DNA of 64,000 nt, taken from Bacillota bacterium (GTDB lineage: Bacteria > Bacillota > Clostridia > Christensenellales > Christensenellaceae). The translations under genes and the position numbers were made by a program. Below are positions 1 through 8,850 of the stretch, piece by piece. The notes under the pieces were generated by a model. It did no database searches, had not been told where the DNA came from, and saw nothing but the letters and a program-made list of their open reading frames with translations. The DNA is taken from the NCBI GenBank assembly GCA_023393165.1, contig JAEWMJ010000013.1, forward strand, positions 42,516-106,515. The letters run 5' to 3'. Position 1 is the stretch's first letter; every line of letters starts with the position of its first letter.

Positions 1-65
1 TTGATAAGTTTGTTCATAAAGAGTAAAATATATGGCAAAGAATATTCGAATGAGAGGTATTTCAA

Positions 66-1973
66 ATGAAGCTGTTGGAACCCGTCTGTGTTGGTAAAAC
101 CACATTTAAAAACAGAATCGTAATGCCCCCCATGGAAACGCGCCTCAATACAATTTCGGGTGACGTAACGAATGAATTGATTGACTATTATACCGAACGT
201 GCACGGGGCGGCGTTGCTGCAATCATTGTTGAAAACACCTTTGTGGATAACAAGGAAAGCCGGTCCTCCCTGGTGTCTTCAGGGCTTTATAACGACCATT
301 TGATCCGTGGCAAAGGCCTTTTAGCCGATGCCATCAAAGACAACGGCGCGGTGGCAATCATCCAGTTGTCACACGGAGGCCGGCAGGCAAACGGGAAAGC
401 TAATCCGCTGCAGCCTGTGGCCCCTTCCGCGGTGATGTGCAGCGTAACCAGGCGCATGCCCAGGGAGCTTACCATTCCTGAAATCGTTGAAATCGAAGAC
501 GCGTTTGCACAGGCCGCTGCGCGGGCCAGGCAATCCGGTTTTGACGGAGTGGAGATCCACGGCGCTCACGGCTACCTGATTTGTTCTTTTTTATCTCCCT
601 ATACCAACCTGCGCACGGACGAATACGGCGGAAGCGCTGAAAACCGCGGCCGGTTTGCAAAAAATATTCTCACAAAAGTACGCAAAGAAGCGGGAGACGA
701 TTTTATCGTTGGAATCCGCCTCTCCGGAAGCGAATTTATAGAAGGCGGGCTCACCATAGAAGATTCCGTTTCATTCGTTCCCACAGTCAACGACCTGGTG
801 GATTATATCAGCATGTCCGGTTCCAACTACGAAAGCGCCCCGCTTCATAACATTACAGCCATGTACCTGCCGGGCGGAGAATATATCCAGTTTGCCGAGG
901 CGGTGAAAAAAGTTACTGACAAACCGGTAATCACCGTGGGTTCGTTGGACGCCGATATGGGCGAAGTAGCCCTGCGGGAAGACAAGGCGGACATCGTTGC
1001 CCTGGGGCGCGCGCTGATCGCCGATCCGCAGCTTCCAAACAAGCTGAAACAACGAAAGCCTGAAGAGATCCGTCCCTGCTGCCGCGGAAACGAGGGCTGT
1101 ATCAGCCGGTTTTACCGGGGCCTTGCCATCCGCTGTGAAGTGAATCCCGCCTGCGGCCGCGAGTCGGAATTCCGTATCAGGAAAACGGCAAACAAAAAGA
1201 AAATCGTTATTGCAGGCGGAGGCGCCGCCGGTATGGAATCCGCGCGTGTTGCGGATCTGATGGGCCATGAAGTCATCCTGCTGGAAAAATCGGGACGGCT
1301 GGGCGGTCATCTTGTGGAGGGCGGCGCGCCGGACTTTAAAGAAAAAACCTCCGATTTCCTGGACTGGCTCCGTTTGCAGATTAAGAAGAGCAGCGTAAAC
1401 GTCCGGCTGAATACCCCGGCAACGCCCGAACTGATCGCTCAATTGCATCCGGACGCCCTGATTATAGCGATTGGTTCCCATTATGCGGATCCTCCGATTC
1501 CGGGGATCGAATGTACGCTGCACGCGAACAAAGCCCTGATTGATGATCTGGTCGCGAAAAAAATCGTCGTGATCGGCGGAGGCCTGGTGGGTTCGGAAAC
1601 CGCTCTGATGCTGGCTGAACAGGGAAAACAAGTCACCATCATAGAAATGCTCCCCGAGATCGTTCCGGATCATGAGCCGGGCGCAAAAGCCGCCCTTCAG
1701 TATATGCTTAACGAAAACCATGTGGACATACAAACGGGAAAAAAGGTAAAATTGATCACAAACGACGGCGTAATGTGCGAAGACGGCATGAAGGTAAACT
1801 GTGAACTGGTCGTCAATGCGACCGGGCTTTCCGCAAACTGCCGGGAAGCAGAAGCCCTTTCCGGCATTGTACCCAATACTTACGCGATCGGGGATTGCGT
1901 GGCCGCCCGCAAAATATACAACGCCACGCACGAGGCGTGGAAAACGGTATTCAAAATAGAGAATGAATTTTAA
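66..1973 (+). CDS. NAD(P)H:flavin oxidoreductase, 2-enoate reductase / FadH type (OYE family)
   Basis: Cytoplasmic flavoenzyme of the old-yellow-enzyme/2,4-dienoyl-CoA reductase class, which reduces activated C=C bonds with NAD(P)H. Residues 1-330 form the FMN barrel (HGAHGYL and TDEYGGS motifs). Residues 375-635 carry two Rossmann signatures, GGGAAG near 384 and GGGLVGSE near 503, for FAD and NAD(P)H. Cys338, Cys339, Cys345 and Cys357 lie where the family binds a 4Fe-4S cluster, but the usual C-x2-C-x3-C-x11-C spacing is altered: Gly replaces the second Cys and an extra Cys follows the first. The length, 635 aa, is normal. The ATG follows GAGAGG with 8 bases between. Substrate cannot be deduced; BaiCD-like bile acid or enoate reduction are family possibilities only. 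It appears monocistronic, with a hairpin downstream. Confidence 0.9.
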   Translation: MKLLEPVCVGKTTFKNRIVMPPMETRLNTISGDVTNELIDYYTERARGGVAAIIVENTFVDNKESRSSLVSSGLYNDHLIRGKGLLADAIKDNGAVAIIQLSHGGRQANGKANPLQPVAPSAVMCSVTRRMPRELTIPEIVEIEDAFAQAAARARQSGFDGVEIHGAHGYLICSFLSPYTNLRTDEYGGSAENRGRFAKNILTKVRKEAGDDFIVGIRLSGSEFIEGGLTIEDSVSFVPTVNDLVDYISMSGSNYESAPLHNITAMYLPGGEYIQFAEAVKKVTDKPVITVGSLDADMGEVALREDKADIVALGRALIADPQLPNKLKQRKPEEIRPCCRGNEGCISRFYRGLAIRCEVNPACGRESEFRIRKTANKKKIVIAGGGAAGMESARVADLMGHEVILLEKSGRLGGHLVEGGAPDFKEKTSDFLDWLRLQIKKSSVNVRLNTPATPELIAQLHPDALIIAIGSHYADPPIPGIECTLHANKALIDDLVAKKIVVIGGGLVGSETALMLAEQGKQVTIIEMLPEIVPDHEPGAKAALQYMLNENHVDIQTGKKVKLITNDGVMCEDGMKVNCELVVNATGLSANCREAEALSGIVPNTYAIGDCVAARKIYNATHEAWKTVFKIENEF

Positions 1974-2006
1974 ATTATATTAAATTTTTTATACTTTTTT
2001 ATTGTG

Positions 2007-2028
2007 GGATCGCCTTTTGCGATCCTTT
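2007..2028 (+). terminator. Rho-independent terminator after the flavin oxidoreductase
   Basis: GGATCGC and GCGATCC arms around a 5-base loop, followed by a short T stretch. It lies 34 bases after the stop of the oxidoreductase gene. The T tract is weak. Confidence 0.6.
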
Positions 2029-2097
2029 CATTTTCGTGTTCCGCACTCATAATGCTGTTTTTTCAGTAATATTTATGTAATATCCATAATTAACTTA

Positions 2098-2125
2098 TTG
2101 ACATAAAGCGACAAAAATATATACA
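2098..2125 (+). promoter_or_regulatory. Sigma-A type promoter of the DUF3810 gene
   Basis: A perfect TTGACA (2098-2103) and TATACA (2120-2125) are separated by 16 bases. Transcription should start near 2132, only about 5 bases before the annotated ATG, so the mRNA would be almost leaderless. Confidence 0.6.
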
Positions 2126-2136
2126 ATGGTAGTATC

Positions 2137-3219
2137 ATGAAAAACGTTTTAATATTGCTCCCTTTTACATTTACAGGCGCTGTCGTTTATGTGTTTTATT
2201 CGTTGTCTTTTACAAACCCTGTTTTTGTTGAATATTATTATTCAAGGGGCGTCTATCCTTTTTTAAGCAAATTCTCTTCCTTGACTGCAAATCTGCCTTT
2301 CAGCGCAGCCGAGTTCTTGACTTACGCATTTTTTGGCTTCCTTGTTTTCTATATATTTTTTATTGCTTCAGCTTTCTTCAGGAAGAAAAACCGCATTCAG
2401 TCGGCCCTGTTCAGAACAGTAGTTCTTTTTGTGATTTTAAGTTCCATGTGGGGATCGTTTATGCTGAGCTGGTCAATCAACTATGCCCGCCAGCCGATTT
2501 CGCAATCCCTCGGCCTGGACGCGACTCCAGCCTCCGGGCAAGAATTGTATGGCGTTTGCAGCCGCCTTGCCGGTAAAGCCAATTATATGCGCAGCCAGAC
2601 AAAACAGGATGAAAACGGTGTTTTTATACTGACCAAATCTAAAGAAGAAATCAACCGGGAAGTAAAAGCGGTTTACAGGAACAATGCGCCCCCTTTCATG
2701 AATCTGGGCGGGGAAACCAATGTAAAAGGCGTCTCCTCTGTGAATCTGCTGTCCACCATGAACACGCTCGGGATATATATTCCTTTTACCTACGAGCCCA
2801 ATATCAACATGCAGATGCCCGACCTGTACTATGCATCCTCGGCCCTGCATGAATACGCGCATTTTAAAGGATTCGCCCGCGAGGACGAGGCGAACTTCAT
2901 CGCTTACTATGTCTCCAAAGACATGGCGGACACAGATTTTTCCTATTCGTCCACCATGCTCGCGCTCGGCAACTCGCTCAATCAACTGGCAGATTGCGAT
3001 TACGATTTATATTGTAATGTCTACGATACGCTTTCCGATCCGGTGAAAAGGGATTTTGCCAACGAAAACGCCTATTGGGCAAACTTTGAGAAAACAAGAG
3101 AGACGGTTGAAACCATGAATAACAATTACCTCATTTCAAACAAACAATCGGACGGCGTCCGAAGCTACGGACGCATGGTCGATCTTTTGATTGCATTAAA
3201 CCGGTCAGGAGATTTATAA
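2137..3219 (+). CDS. DUF3810 family membrane-anchored putative zinc metallopeptidase
   Basis: 360-aa protein with three predicted N-terminal membrane segments (about residues 4-24, 64-86 and 92-115) and a soluble C-terminal part. A zinc-protease-like HEYAH motif (HExxH) lies at residues 238-242, followed by the acidic EDEANF stretch that could supply the third ligand. Overall pattern matches the DUF3810 family, whose function is not established; a membrane protease is an inference from the motif. No good ribosome binding site precedes the ATG, and the promoter lies immediately upstream. If translation starts further downstream the first membrane segment would be lost, which makes the ATG at 2137 the better choice. 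Confidence 0.75.
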   Translation: MKNVLILLPFTFTGAVVYVFYSLSFTNPVFVEYYYSRGVYPFLSKFSSLTANLPFSAAEFLTYAFFGFLVFYIFFIASAFFRKKNRIQSALFRTVVLFVILSSMWGSFMLSWSINYARQPISQSLGLDATPASGQELYGVCSRLAGKANYMRSQTKQDENGVFILTKSKEEINREVKAVYRNNAPPFMNLGGETNVKGVSSVNLLSTMNTLGIYIPFTYEPNINMQMPDLYYASSALHEYAHFKGFAREDEANFIAYYVSKDMADTDFSYSSTMLALGNSLNQLADCDYDLYCNVYDTLSDPVKRDFANENAYWANFEKTRETVETMNNNYLISNKQSDGVRSYGRMVDLLIALNRSGDL

Positions 3220-3283
3220 AAATTATTCGGCAAACCATAAGTTAACATAATATAACATATATTTATTTTTTTATGTAATTAAG

Positions 3284-3312
3284 TTGTAATACCCCCCTTT
3301 TTATTTTATAAT
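3284..3312 (+). promoter_or_regulatory. Promoter of upp
   Basis: TTGTAA (3284-3289) and a perfect TATAAT (3307-3312) are separated by 17 bases, in an AT-rich stretch directly upstream of upp. A leader of about 28 bases contains AGGAG before the ATG. Confidence 0.7.
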
Positions 3313-3346
3313 ATAATATTGAAAAAATAATTTCAGGAGAAAAAAG

Positions 3347-3976
3347 ATGTCAAACGTACATATCATAGACCATCCACTGATCCAACATAAACTGACGTTT
3401 ATGCGTGATAAAAACACCAGTTCAAAAGATTTCCGCGCGCTTCTTGAGGAAATTGCAATGCTCATGGGGTACGAAGTTACGCGTGATCTGCCTCTGGAAG
3501 AAGTGCAAATAGAAACTCCTGTCGGGCCTGCAACCACCAGGGTGATCACCGGCAAAAAACTGGCGATTGTACCCATCCTTAGGGCCGGACTTGGAATGGT
3601 GGACGGGCTTTTGAACCTTGTACCTTCCGCGCGTGTCGGGCATATCGGCCTTTACCGTGACCCCGAGACTTTAAAGCCGGTGGAATATTACTGCAAGCTT
3701 CCCAGTGATGCGGACGAGCGTATCATCATCGTTGTTGATCCCATGCTGGCAACCGGCGGCAGCGCATCCGCGGCTCTGACTTTCTTAAAACAAAAAGGAT
3801 GCTCGCAGATCAAGCTTATGTGCCTGATTGCCGCTCCCGAAGGGATCGCCGCCATGCAGAAAGCGCATCCGGACATTGACATCTACGTCGCCGCGGTTGA
3901 CGAAAAACTCAACGAGCACGCCTATATCGTTCCGGGTCTGGGCGACGCCGGCGACAGGCTGTTCGGAACAAAATAA
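3347..3976 (+). CDS. upp: Uracil phosphoribosyltransferase
   Basis: Converts uracil and PRPP to UMP in pyrimidine salvage, in the cytoplasm. The 209-aa length is typical. Hallmarks are PILRAGLGMVDG (uracil-site region), the PRPP loop VVDPMLATGGSA near residues 128-139, and the C-terminal GLGDAGDR motif. AGGAG precedes the ATG by 7 bases. The gene has its own promoter and two tandem terminators, so it is probably monocistronic. Confidence 0.97.
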   Translation: MSNVHIIDHPLIQHKLTFMRDKNTSSKDFRALLEEIAMLMGYEVTRDLPLEEVQIETPVGPATTRVITGKKLAIVPILRAGLGMVDGLLNLVPSARVGHIGLYRDPETLKPVEYYCKLPSDADERIIIVVDPMLATGGSASAALTFLKQKGCSQIKLMCLIAAPEGIAAMQKAHPDIDIYVAAVDEKLNEHAYIVPGLGDAGDRLFGTK

Positions 3977-3992
3977 AGTCAAATACAATTCA

Positions 3993-4018
3993 GGCCGCCG
4001 GTATCCGGCGGCCTTTTT
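3993..4018 (+). terminator. Strong terminator after upp
   Basis: Nine-base-pair perfect GC stem (GGCCGCCGG with CCGGCGGCC, 3-base loop) followed by five T, 16 bases after the upp stop codon. Confidence 0.9.
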
Positions 4019-4046
4019 AAATGTTCCGGCGAACGGAACATTTTTT
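4019..4046 (+). terminator. Second tandem terminator after upp
   Basis: A 10-bp stem (AAATGTTCCG with CGGAACATTT, 5-base loop) runs into a T tract on the + strand. It lies between the convergent upp and amidase genes and insulates them; on the minus strand there is no T tract. Confidence 0.7.
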
Positions 4047-4048
4047 AT

Positions 4049-4876
4049 TTAAGATAAGTTCCCTTTCTGAAAAAAATCCTCAAGCCCCATGCAGACCGCC
4101 TTTGCAAACTGCCTTTGGTACGAATCGTCAAGCAGTTTTGCTTCTTCCTCCCTGTTGCTGATGAATCCGCATTCCACAAGCACGCTTGGCTGTTTGTTTT
4201 CCCGCAGTACGATCAGGTCTCCCGACCGGTGGGTGCAGGGTTTCAGCAGGTCCACATTGCCGTTGATGGAACTCTCAATGGTTTTGGCAAGCTCTTCACC
4301 CGGTACGGAACCCGGCTGAAACATGACGATCGGGCCGTATACGGAATGATCGTCCAGAGAATTCATATGGATGCTGATAAATGCATCCGGATCCTCTTCT
4401 TTGGTGATCTCGCGCCGTTTTGCCATATCCTCGTCTTTGGTAGCTGCAATCGCATTTTTATCCGTTCGGGTCATGATTACCTGCATCCCGGCTGCTTCCA
4501 GTTCCTCCTTCAAAGCTTCCGCCATCTTAAGATTTATATCGGATTCAATTGTCCCGTCTATCCCTGTAGCCCCCGGATCAAAACCGCCGTGCCCCGGATC
4601 CAGGACTACCTTTTTAACAGTTGAAACAGAATTGTTTGCAGGAATGTCATTTTCCACAGCCTCGCCGGCTGTCCCTATTTTCGGCGGCTGAGCGGAATTA
4701 TTCTTATTTAAAATAAAGAGAACCCCCCAAAATGCAAATGCAATTACCAAAGTGAAAAGTACCAGCGAACCCACAAATTTTTTTATGTTGATTTTGCGCC
4801 TGGGCCTCGAAACATCCGGGTCTGCAATAGATACATAAGCGCGGCTCCCCGCGCCCTCCCTGTTTACCTCACGCAT
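4049..4876 (-). CDS. N-acetylmuramoyl-L-alanine amidase (Amidase_3, CwlD-like)
   Basis: Cleaves the bond between N-acetylmuramic acid and the L-alanine of the stem peptide. A cytoplasmic tail of about 32 residues is followed by one membrane segment (about 33-53), a linker, and an Amidase_3 domain (about 90-275). Zinc ligands are visible in DPGHGG, in the Glu of TIESDINL and in SIHMNS; the catalytic Glu is in LVECGFISN. Length and architecture resemble CwlD, but a general autolysin is equally possible. AGGGGAGA precedes the ATG. It lies 34 bases after the permease gene 4911-6020, so it may be the last gene of that long leftward operon. Confidence 0.88.
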   Translation of the reverse strand: MREVNREGAGSRAYVSIADPDVSRPRRKINIKKFVGSLVLFTLVIAFAFWGVLFILNKNNSAQPPKIGTAGEAVENDIPANNSVSTVKKVVLDPGHGGFDPGATGIDGTIESDINLKMAEALKEELEAAGMQVIMTRTDKNAIAATKDEDMAKRREITKEEDPDAFISIHMNSLDDHSVYGPIVMFQPGSVPGEELAKTIESSINGNVDLLKPCTHRSGDLIVLRENKQPSVLVECGFISNREEEAKLLDDSYQRQFAKAVCMGLEDFFQKGNLS

Positions 4877-4910
4877 ATCTGCTCTCCCCTCTTAAGTTAA
4901 ATCATCCCCA

Positions 4911-6020
4911 TTAACCGCATAGCCTCTTGAATCTGGGACCCTGGATTACACCTGCAAAAAAGAATACGGCAAGGCTTGCGCCGGCTCCGGCCAGCAAGCC
5001 GGATGTATTCACGGGAAACGCAATATTGATTTGTTCCCTTATATCGGGAGGTATCAGTTGGGGAACCAGCGTATAGCTCATAAGCCCAAACGCAAAACTG
5101 ATCCCGATTAAAACAAGGGTCTTTATCAAAAAGAACTTCGTCAGGTCTGACGCGCAAAATCCTATGAAACGAAGCATCTCAAATTCATTTCGTTTTGCCG
5201 TATCCGCCGGATTTTCAGAGTGCAAATACAGGTATGCGGAATAAAACAGCACGGCAGACCCCAGCAGGAAAAGATAAACTGCCTCCCTGTTTTTTTCATC
5301 CCAGCCGGATTGCTCCTCAGGCGCCGCATTCTGCACGACCAATCCCAGCGCGGATATTTTTTGGGACACATCCTCCGCATAACGCGTTTCCCCTGCCTTT
5401 ACTACAATTCCGGTATAACTATTATCTCCGGCAAGCGTTTTTGCGGAGGACAGGCTGATGTACGCTTTTGCATCCTTTTGGCCGTCGTCCAGTATCCCGC
5501 AGATCTTTGCACTGACCGGACCCGATTCAGGCCCTGCCTGAACGGATATCCCGCTGCTGATCCACGCTTCTCCCTTCAGCGGTTCCCCGTCTTCATCCTT
5601 TTCCTGCAGCATATCCCACCCCGCTTTGTTCAGAACGACATACGGCATAACGGTCTTATCCGGAAAAACGGTTCCTTCCGAAATATCCGTCTTCAAATAT
5701 CCGGCGTCAATGCCTTCCAGCGTTATTTCGCCGCCGGTATCGCCCAATAACAAGGTTCCCTGCAAATCTATCGTCGGCGAGGCATTCAATACCCTTTCTT
5801 CCTGCCGTATTTTCTCTAAAAGATCGCCGGTTATTGCCGACGAGCCGGGCGTTACCGTAAGTTCATACGGCTGCGTCAGCTGTTCCTGTACGCCTGCTGC
5901 AAGCCCGCCGCCCACGCACCAGCAGTATGCGCCCGCAGCAATTCCTGTCAAAAGGATAATACTGATCGCAGTTAAAGCGCGGCGGCCTGCCATCCAGAAT
6001 AAATCAGCTTTTTTCATCAT
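4911..6020 (-). CDS. MacB/FtsX-like ABC transporter permease
   Basis: 369-aa membrane protein: one N-terminal segment (about residues 10-32), a large extracytoplasmic domain (about 33-240) resembling the MacB periplasmic core, then about three C-terminal segments. This is the half-topology of FtsX/MacB permeases. I chose ATG 6020 because AGGACGG lies just upstream and it overlaps the end of the preceding gene; a longer reading frame to 6071 has no such site. The partner ATPase is probably the gene at 7487-8167, with the exported protein 6004-7494 between them. Such sets export peptides or act mechanically on the envelope; the substrate is unknown. Confidence 0.75.
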   Translation of the reverse strand: MMKKADLFWMAGRRALTAISIILLTGIAAGAYCWCVGGGLAAGVQEQLTQPYELTVTPGSSAITGDLLEKIRQEERVLNASPTIDLQGTLLLGDTGGEITLEGIDAGYLKTDISEGTVFPDKTVMPYVVLNKAGWDMLQEKDEDGEPLKGEAWISSGISVQAGPESGPVSAKICGILDDGQKDAKAYISLSSAKTLAGDNSYTGIVVKAGETRYAEDVSQKISALGLVVQNAAPEEQSGWDEKNREAVYLFLLGSAVLFYSAYLYLHSENPADTAKRNEFEMLRFIGFCASDLTKFFLIKTLVLIGISFAFGLMSYTLVPQLIPPDIREQINIAFPVNTSGLLAGAGASLAVFFFAGVIQGPRFKRLCG

Positions 6021-7494
6021 ACACCGTCCTGCGTTTTTTCCTGACCAGCAACACGGCGGCCAGGCCTCCAAAAATGCCTCCCCCGATCAGGAGGGATATC
6101 CACCATTCCGAAGCGGATTCCGGTTTTTCTTCGGGCTGCTGCGCGCTGGTCTGTACTGCCGCTTCTTTGATGGTGGTGGAAACATCATAGTTTTGTGTGT
6201 ATTCCTTGCCGTTCTCATCTTCGTAAACCAAAGTGATCGTACCTTTGCTCAGCCCGTATTTGCCTGATCCCGTATCTCCCCCGGTCATATCCATTGTCCC
6301 TGCGAAAATACTCATTGTCCCCTGTCCAGCGCTGCCGGCATCAAGGTTGCCTATAAAAGTACTTCCCGATGTAATCAACCCGGGCGCATCCAGTGTGCAA
6401 CGTATATTGTATACTTTTCCTCTTCCAAGATTCATTACATTTAATTGAAGCGGGAACGTGTCCCCGGCATTCATTTCCTTTGCGATCGCAGGAGGATCCA
6501 GCTCCACCCGCACAGGCTGGACGATAGCCACTTCGGCTGAACCTGACGCCGAGAGGGTCTTCGCCTCATTATTGTCGTATTCGATCGCGAGAAGGATATG
6601 GTAGCGCCCGGGCGCCGTCGCGATATCGGCTTTTAAATGAAGCGTCAGCTGGACAGTTCCTTCTTTTTTTACTTTTTCAAAATAATAGGTGTTGGTAGCG
6701 TCCGTAAACGACAGGGTCGGGCAATCCGAACTGACAGTTACCGTCATGTTTTGAACCGATTTGATGTCGCTGGTATTTTTCAGTTCGATGGAAGCCGAAA
6801 ACTCCTGCCCTGCCGCGATTTCCGCAGGGTCCATACTGTAGCCGGATACGATGATCTTGGGTTCCGATGTCGGCGTTTCTGTCGCCTGAGGAGTAGGGGT
6901 GGGCTCGGGCGCATTCGGATCGATACCATCCGTAATGGTGACATAGGCGGTAAACGAAGCAGTAACTTCCGTCCCATCCGCAAGCTGCCCCTTTACGTCC
7001 ACGATTACCGGATAAGACCCGTTTACCCTACCGCCGGAAAGCGCGAGGTCGAAGCGAACAAGATAACAGTTGACCACGCCGCTGCCGCCGTTCACAGGCT
7101 GTGCCGCCAGCGTTATGTCTTTTTGGTAATTGGTAAAAACAAAAGGCGAGGTCCCCGGCTCTCCCAGATTTGGGATTACCGTCAGTTTGTTGTCTTTAAG
7201 TCCAGCGCTAGTAAGAACAGGAAAAACGATAACGGCTGTGCCATTGCCGACATACGGCGTATAACCTGATTGATAAGCCTTATCCATTCCGTCGTAAACA
7301 TTTTGATTATCCAGATAAAATACTCCCTGCGCCTGCTGTCCTGCCCCCCCATCCGGCGACGGCTGGTCCGCAGGCTGTATAGAGTTTGTTGGGATTGCCG
7401 CCGCATTTTGCTCAGTGTTCGTTTCTTCAGCAAAAACCGTTGCCGGCAGCAGACATATAATAAGCGCTAAAATAACCGCAAGAATTTTATTCAT
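6004..7494 (-). CDS. Exported CARDB/NEW3-like surface protein with C-terminal anchor
   Basis: 496-aa protein with a clear signal peptide (NKILAVILALIICLLPA, cut near TVFAEE), repeated beta-sandwich-like segments of COG1361/CARDB character, a Pro/Thr/Glu-rich linker (PEPTPTPQATETPTSEP) near residue 200, a C-terminal membrane helix and a basic tail (RKKRR). It is thus tethered outside the cell with most of its mass exposed. The start at 7494 has GAGGAG at ideal spacing. It overlaps its neighbours on both sides, between an ATPase and a MacB-like permease, suggesting it is an extracellular partner (adaptor or substrate-binding scaffold) of that transporter. The exact role is not known. Confidence 0.7.
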   Translation of the reverse strand: MNKILAVILALIICLLPATVFAEETNTEQNAAAIPTNSIQPADQPSPDGGAGQQAQGVFYLDNQNVYDGMDKAYQSGYTPYVGNGTAVIVFPVLTSAGLKDNKLTVIPNLGEPGTSPFVFTNYQKDITLAAQPVNGGSGVVNCYLVRFDLALSGGRVNGSYPVIVDVKGQLADGTEVTASFTAYVTITDGIDPNAPEPTPTPQATETPTSEPKIIVSGYSMDPAEIAAGQEFSASIELKNTSDIKSVQNMTVTVSSDCPTLSFTDATNTYYFEKVKKEGTVQLTLHLKADIATAPGRYHILLAIEYDNNEAKTLSASGSAEVAIVQPVRVELDPPAIAKEMNAGDTFPLQLNVMNLGRGKVYNIRCTLDAPGLITSGSTFIGNLDAGSAGQGTMSIFAGTMDMTGGDTGSGKYGLSKGTITLVYEDENGKEYTQNYDVSTTIKEAAVQTSAQQPEEKPESASEWWISLLIGGGIFGGLAAVLLVRKKRRTVYDEKS

Positions 7495-8167
7495 TGTGTT
7501 TCTCCTCAATAATTGTACCTTCTACAATACGCAGCATCCGTTTAAAAGCTGATGCGAACGTTTCATCCGCAGTAGCGCAGATGATGGTGCAGCGGCCGCT
7601 GTGTGTAATAACCTGCAGGTTTTTCAGCAGCCCTTCTTTTTCGACTTCATTTAATTCAGTTTCCGGCTCATCCATAAGGATGATGGAGGGCTTGCCGGCC
7701 CAAGCTCTTGCAAGAGACGCCATCCGGCGCTCGTAAGGCCGGAGCGAGCCCGCCCTTTTTTTCATATGTTCTTTCAGCCCGAATGCATTTAAGATATTTC
7801 CGGCTTGTTTTACAGCGCTCCTTTTATCCATCCCTCTCGCCATCAGAGGGAGCGCTGTGTTTTCGGCGGCAGAAAATTCTTCAATAAAAACGGCTGTCTT
7901 CGGGACAATCCCGATATGCTCGTTTCGGAATGCAGCCCTTTGTTTTTCCGCCATCCGGTCCAATTCTTTTCCCAAAACCGTTACGGTACCACTGCTTGGC
8001 GGCTCCATTCCTGAGATCAGATAGATCAGCGTCGTTTTTCCGCTTCCGGGTCCGCCCAAAACTGCGGTAAATTCTCCCTCCGTAACGGTCAGATTAACCG
8101 GCTCCAGCGCCCTTACGCCCGCAGGATTAAAACGGACCGCATCTTTCAGTAAAACGATATTTTCCAT
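7487..8167 (-). CDS. ABC transporter ATP-binding protein, LolD/MacB type with atypical signature
   Basis: 226-aa ABC ATPase. The Walker A motif GGPGSGKTT and Walker B IILMDEP are intact, but the LSGGQ signature is replaced by SLRPYERR and the Q-loop region reads GIVPKTAVF. The catalytic Glu after Walker B is present. These changes suggest slow or structural ATP use, possibly as one half of an asymmetric dimer. ATG 8167 overlaps the stop of the preceding ATPase (ATGA) and follows GGAGATAAGG. Downstream genes encode an exported scaffold and a MacB-like permease, its likely partners. Confidence 0.8.
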   Translation of the reverse strand: MENIVLLKDAVRFNPAGVRALEPVNLTVTEGEFTAVLGGPGSGKTTLIYLISGMEPPSSGTVTVLGKELDRMAEKQRAAFRNEHIGIVPKTAVFIEEFSAAENTALPLMARGMDKRSAVKQAGNILNAFGLKEHMKKRAGSLRPYERRMASLARAWAGKPSIILMDEPETELNEVEKEGLLKNLQVITHSGRCTIICATADETFASAFKRMLRIVEGTIIEEKHNE

Positions 8168-8808
8168 CACCTTATCTCCGTTATGATCCCGGCTTCCATC
8201 TCGCATACCGTATCGCACAACTCGTCTATATCCATCTGGTTGTGGCTGGCCAAAAGGATCGTTTTTCCTTTCTCCCTGAGCACCTTGATCAGTCCGCGCA
8301 TATGGGCGACGCCGTTTTTATCCAGGCCGTTAAAAGGTTCATCCAATATCAGAATGGTTGGGTCTTCCATAATGGCCTGGGCTATTCCCAAACGCTGCCG
8401 CATTCCGAGCGAATATTTTGAAACATGCTTATTGAGTCCAGGATCAAGTCCGACCTGGCGGATAGCGGCCGCAATGTCATCCGTTGTAATTTTTTTCTTT
8501 AATGACGCCAATACCTGCAGATTTTTCATTCCTGTCAGATTCGGCAGAAAACCCGGCGTTTCAATAATGATGCCCATATCGTCCGGGAAGTCGGCATCTT
8601 TCCCTACCTGCTGATATCTCACCCGCACGTATCCGCTGCTGGGCAGCAGGAAGCCGCAGATGCATTTCATCAGTACCGTTTTTCCCGAACCGTTGTTACC
8701 TACGATTCCATGGATTTTGCCCTCTTCAAAATCATGAGACACATCTTTTAATACTTTTTCTTCTCCAAAATGCATGCTTACATGCTGTACACTGATTGCA
8801 ATATTCAT
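8167..8808 (-). CDS. ABC transporter ATP-binding protein (BcrA/drug-export type)
   Basis: 213-aa ATPase with intact Walker A (GNNGSGKT), a signature in the variant form YSLGMRQRLG, Walker B ILILDEPFNGLD and an H-loop (ASHN). It matches the short ATPases of ABC-2 exporters for peptides or antibiotics. The permeases are the two genes just upstream (8851-9747 and 9766-10530). ATG 8808 has AGGAG 9 bases upstream; a GTG six bases earlier is the alternative. The whole set lies downstream of a two-component system, as in many Bacillota antimicrobial-peptide resistance loci. Confidence 0.88.
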   Translation of the reverse strand: MNIAISVQHVSMHFGEEKVLKDVSHDFEEGKIHGIVGNNGSGKTVLMKCICGFLLPSSGYVRVRYQQVGKDADFPDDMGIIIETPGFLPNLTGMKNLQVLASLKKKITTDDIAAAIRQVGLDPGLNKHVSKYSLGMRQRLGIAQAIMEDPTILILDEPFNGLDKNGVAHMRGLIKVLREKGKTILLASHNQMDIDELCDTVCEMEAGIITEIR

Positions 8809-8850
8809 GAACACCGGCTCCTGTTATTTATTTGGCACATGTCAAGCTCC

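Noticed and set aside
771..1931. Long minus-strand frame of 386 codons opposite the flavin oxidoreductase
   Set aside because: Antisense shadow: the plus strand encodes clear FMN, FAD and Fe-S motifs over the same bases, and the minus frame has no ribosome site or family features.
2473..2985. 170-codon minus-strand frame within the DUF3810 gene
   Set aside because: Antisense shadow of a gene with a promoter and an HExxH motif; composition is His/Arg-rich as typical of reversed frames.
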